Assembly (NCBI RefSeq): GCF_035582795.1
Contig: NC_134367.1
Coordinates: 120,490,062-120,554,061 of the forward strand
DNA from: Mycteria americana
Lineage: Eukaryota; Chordata; Aves; Ciconiiformes; Ciconiidae
Reading direction: 5' to 3'
Length of the DNA stretch: 64,000 nucleotides
In this document: positions 63,401-64,000 of the stretch, in pieces
Numbering within the stretch: the first letter of the stretch is position 1
How the letters are laid out: every line of letters begins with the position of its first letter
Position numbers and translations under genes: made by a program
The notes under the pieces: generated by a model
Database searches by the model: none
What the model saw: only the letters and a program-made list of their open reading frames with translations
Told to the model about the DNA's origin: nothing

Positions 63401-64000
63401 GCCTTGGCCGGGGGCGTGCCACGTATGTCTCAGGTTTCTGACCATCAGAACACCAGTATCGTGCCAGACCCCCTGACCCAGCTCCCAGCAGACTGTCCCT
63501 AGCAGCAACCAGTTGGGTATGCATAGGGCGTACTGGGGCCGGGCAGGCAGTGAGAAGCCTCCTTGTTATCCTGTACCAGTAATGCATTCCCAAAGGCGCT
63601 CCCAGTTTCCTCATCACTGTTACTGATCCATTACCCTCCAGCTGTCCGGGGGCAGGAATCTGGGATAAGTGGTTGGCACTTGCAAATTGAGTTTTAATGC
63701 AAGTTGTCAGGTTATTTCCATAACCCAGCTTTGTTTGCACTGTCCCTTTAAAATCCGATATTTGTAAAACCCTGAAGATGCGACCTTTTGGTGGACTGTT
63801 CAGCACAGTATTTTTGAGCAAGCTTTTCCCTTTTTCTCCTCTTATTTTCCCTACAGTCAATTGCTTCAGCGGACATGGATTTGAATCAGCTGGAGGCTTT
63901 TCTCACTGCCCAAACCAAAAAACAAGGTGGCATCACATCTGATCAAGCTGCAGTCATTGCAAAATTTTGGAAGAACCACCGAACAAAGATCCACGAGAGC
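35845..64000 (+). CDS. COMMD1: COMMD1 (MURR1), exons 1 and 2, continues past right edge
   Basis: COMMD1 is a scaffold of the Commander/CCC complex. It takes part in endosomal recycling, copper homeostasis (ATP7A/B trafficking) and turnover of NF-kB RelA. Exon 1 is 35,845-36,039 and exon 2 is 63,857-64,000, still open at the edge. The 113 residues visible (human COMMD1 has 190) include [31 protein letters not shown] and [15 protein letters not shown], then [20 protein letters not shown] and [16 protein letters not shown], which match human COMMD1 closely. This is the helical N-terminal domain; the C-terminal COMM domain lies beyond the window. Phase is 0 at the junction, with donor GTACCG and acceptor CCCTACAG. 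Intron 1 is 27.8 kb. Confidence 0.95.
36040..42171 (+). other. COMMD1: COMMD1 intron 1, first part (6.1 kb)
   Basis: After the end of the CpG island (about 36,480) this is AT-rich, unique-looking sequence. I see no further exon, RNA gene or transposon before the CR1 element. Confidence 0.5.
42250..45225 (-). pseudogene. CR1 ORF2, endonuclease-reverse transcriptase, one in-frame stop
   Basis: ORF2 nicks target DNA and reverse-transcribes the LINE RNA. The frame runs 991 sense positions from 45,225 to a final stop at 42,250. One TGA (42,967-42,969) lies after RLD, where CR1 usually has RLDRWAE, as from CGA by CpG decay. The APE-type endonuclease covers about residues 68-285 (TNARSM, METWW, VGDFN 205-209, GDHEM 274-278). 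The RT covers roughly 545-940, with DFSKAFD (639-645), PQGSVLGP (697-704) and FAEDTKL (725-731). Family-typical residues have changed: the usual DFNHPD is DFNLLD and the usual FADD is FAED. The protein is therefore probably inactive, quite apart from the stop. Confidence 0.9.
45282..46442 (-). CDS. CR1 ORF1 protein (386 codons, open) with SGNH-hydrolase-like domain
   Basis: CR1 ORF1 products are thought to bind RNA and, in several subfamilies, carry an esterase (SGNH/GDSL) domain. Here a Cys cluster (Cys51, Cys54, Cys69, Cys72) precedes a short coiled-coil-like helix (about 75-102, [19 protein letters not shown]). A Ser/Glu/Pro-rich linker follows. The esterase-like part has VVGDSLLRG (222-230, nucleophile block), FHVGGDEAA (275-283) and DGIHLS (361-366, Asp/His block). 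A second Met at residue 16 (MVLTRQK) is a likely alternative start. It ends at TAG just before ORF2. There is no evidence of present expression. Confidence 0.85.
   Translation of the reverse strand: MSSFGSPHPSRRNSTMVLTRQKAMPSVLARVDVATQTELLGKHAATQVSGCRECLGLSLFMHGSRADSCMRCDQVDDLLCMVAELREEVERLRSIREAEKEIDWWCRALPPLGLEQEQQQPPVRTHDQGDSLSLPHRAEGSSSEEESEWRRVRTHGGRRRPSLPASPPQVPLHNRYEALEVEGQSVEDGDNSLSTPEVSPKSEEHTSRLTTTSTRKRRWVTVVGDSLLRGTKGPICWTDPPLREVCCLPRARVKDVTRVLPSLVRPSDYYPLLLFHVGGDEAATQSPRAIKRDFRALGRLVRDSGAQVIFSSLLPVVGSDTRRNRDTQSINAWLRGWCHHHGFGFFDNGMAYTAPGLLASDGIHLSQRGKRIFAQELAGLTDRALN
46723..46749. repeat. C-run followed by T-run at the CR1 5' boundary
   Basis: About 17 C are followed by about 9 T, directly at the presumed 5' end of the CR1 element. 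This may be post-insertion expansion or part of the boundary. Confidence 0.85.
46750..49699 (+). other. COMMD1: COMMD1 intron 1, between the CR1 elements (2.9 kb)
   Basis: This is unique-looking sequence with one (CT)n/C-run microsatellite at 48,753-48,793 and a TATATGTG-rich imperfect duplication at about 49,200-49,255. I see no gene. Confidence 0.5.
48753..48793. repeat. (CT)n microsatellite joined to a C run
   Basis: About 12 CT units are followed by about 17 C. Confidence 0.9.
49700..49806 (-). mobile_element. CR1 LINE 3' tail, severely 5'-truncated
   Basis: The plus strand reads AGAATCACAGAATCGTATAG, GTTGGAAAAGACCTTTAAGA and CATGTCCCTAAGCACCTCAT, nearly the same as the 3' end of the large CR1 at 42,171-42,275. 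It covers only about 105 bp, in the same orientation, and is probably from a related young subfamily. Confidence 0.88.
49807..52981 (+). other. COMMD1: COMMD1 intron 1 segment (3.2 kb)
   Basis: No gene or recognised transposon is seen. There is a C run at 51,806-51,820 and scattered short homopolymers. Confidence 0.45.
52982..53026. repeat. Three tandem 15-bp units with TGACA/TGTCA half-sites
   Basis: The units TTTGTGACATGCCTG, TTTATGACATGTCAG and TTTATGACACGTCAG follow one another without a gap. Units two and three contain the palindromes TGACATGTCA and TGACACGTCA. A TATA-like TCTATAAAAAG begins 5 bp downstream. Confidence 0.85.
53402..53757 (+). repeat. Possible solo LTR of an endogenous retrovirus
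   Basis: The segment has an AATAAA signal at 53,708 within GCTATTAATAAAAAGG, followed about 45 nt on by GATTCAGCA. Its composition and the CTCGAGCTG...AATAAA layout recall the R/U5 part of avian LTRs. The left limit is a guess (TGTGAAC at 53,402 or TGTTGAAC at 53,421), and no target duplication or inverted ends were established. It could equally be unique intronic sequence. Confidence 0.3.
61008..61047 (+). repeat. Short direct duplication
   Basis: GGTCATAAGCTTCCTCTTT occurs twice, separated by two bases. Confidence 0.8.
62017..62077 (+). repeat. A/C-rich low-complexity tract
   Basis: About 60 bp consist almost only of A and C, much like the tract in MCM8 intron 6. Confidence 0.8.
63857..64000 (+). 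CDS. COMMD1: COMMD1 exon 2 (partial)
   Basis: The exon encodes residues 66-113, [20 protein letters not shown] to NHRTKIHES, and continues off the edge. The acceptor is TTTTCCCTACAG. Confidence 0.95.

Larger units (their letters stand above)
53760..63856 (+). other. COMMD1: COMMD1 intron 1, last part (10.1 kb)
   Basis: I find no exon, RNA gene or recognisable mobile element here. Minor features are a 19-bp direct repeat (61,008-61,047), an A/C-rich tract (62,017-62,077) and a T/G-rich tract (about 62,341-62,380). Several ORFs of 100-250 codons occur but resemble nothing I know. Confidence 0.45.

Overview
The window is nuclear DNA from a bird. The evidence is a nearly full-length CR1 LINE plus three CR1 fragments, an LTR of the type called ERVL in birds, and vertebrate genes with GT/AG introns whose proteins closely match the known vertebrate proteins. 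The LTR type hints at Neoaves, but the species cannot be named from the sequence. It is an ordinary housekeeping-gene region. I found no bacterial-style operon, CRISPR array, RNA gene or obvious undescribed system.

Layout. (1) About 1-6,410, minus strand: the 5' half of TRMT6, the non-catalytic subunit of the tRNA m1A58 methyltransferase (exons 1-5; the rest lies off the left edge). (2) About 6,130-6,960: a CpG-rich bidirectional promoter shared with MCM8. (3) 7,090-23,550, plus strand: the complete MCM8 coding sequence, 18 coding exons and 823 residues. (4) 24,360-26,693, minus strand: the 5' end of a broken, truncated ERVL-type endogenous retrovirus (one LTR and a gag-like region). (5) About 27,606-27,975: a CR1 fragment. 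(6) 28,951-33,859, plus strand: the complete CRLS1 (cardiolipin synthase) coding sequence, 7 exons and 325 residues, with a CpG-island promoter and several possible poly(A) sites up to about 35,594. (7) 35,845 to the right edge, plus strand: COMMD1 exon 1, a 27.8-kb first intron, and the start of exon 2 at 63,857. The intron carries, antisense, a nearly full-length CR1 (about 42,172-46,740), a short CR1 tail (49,700-49,806) and a possible solo LTR near 53.4-53.76 kb.

The genes do not form one pathway: TRMT6 acts on tRNA in the nucleus, MCM8 is a DNA-repair helicase, CRLS1 makes cardiolipin in mitochondria, and COMMD1 acts in endosomal sorting and NF-kB control. TRMT6-MCM8-CRLS1 keeps the order known from human 20p12.3. 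COMMD1, on 2p15 in human, directly follows CRLS1 here. All exon boundaries were read by eye from splice sites, reading phase and remembered vertebrate homologues; no alignment was run.
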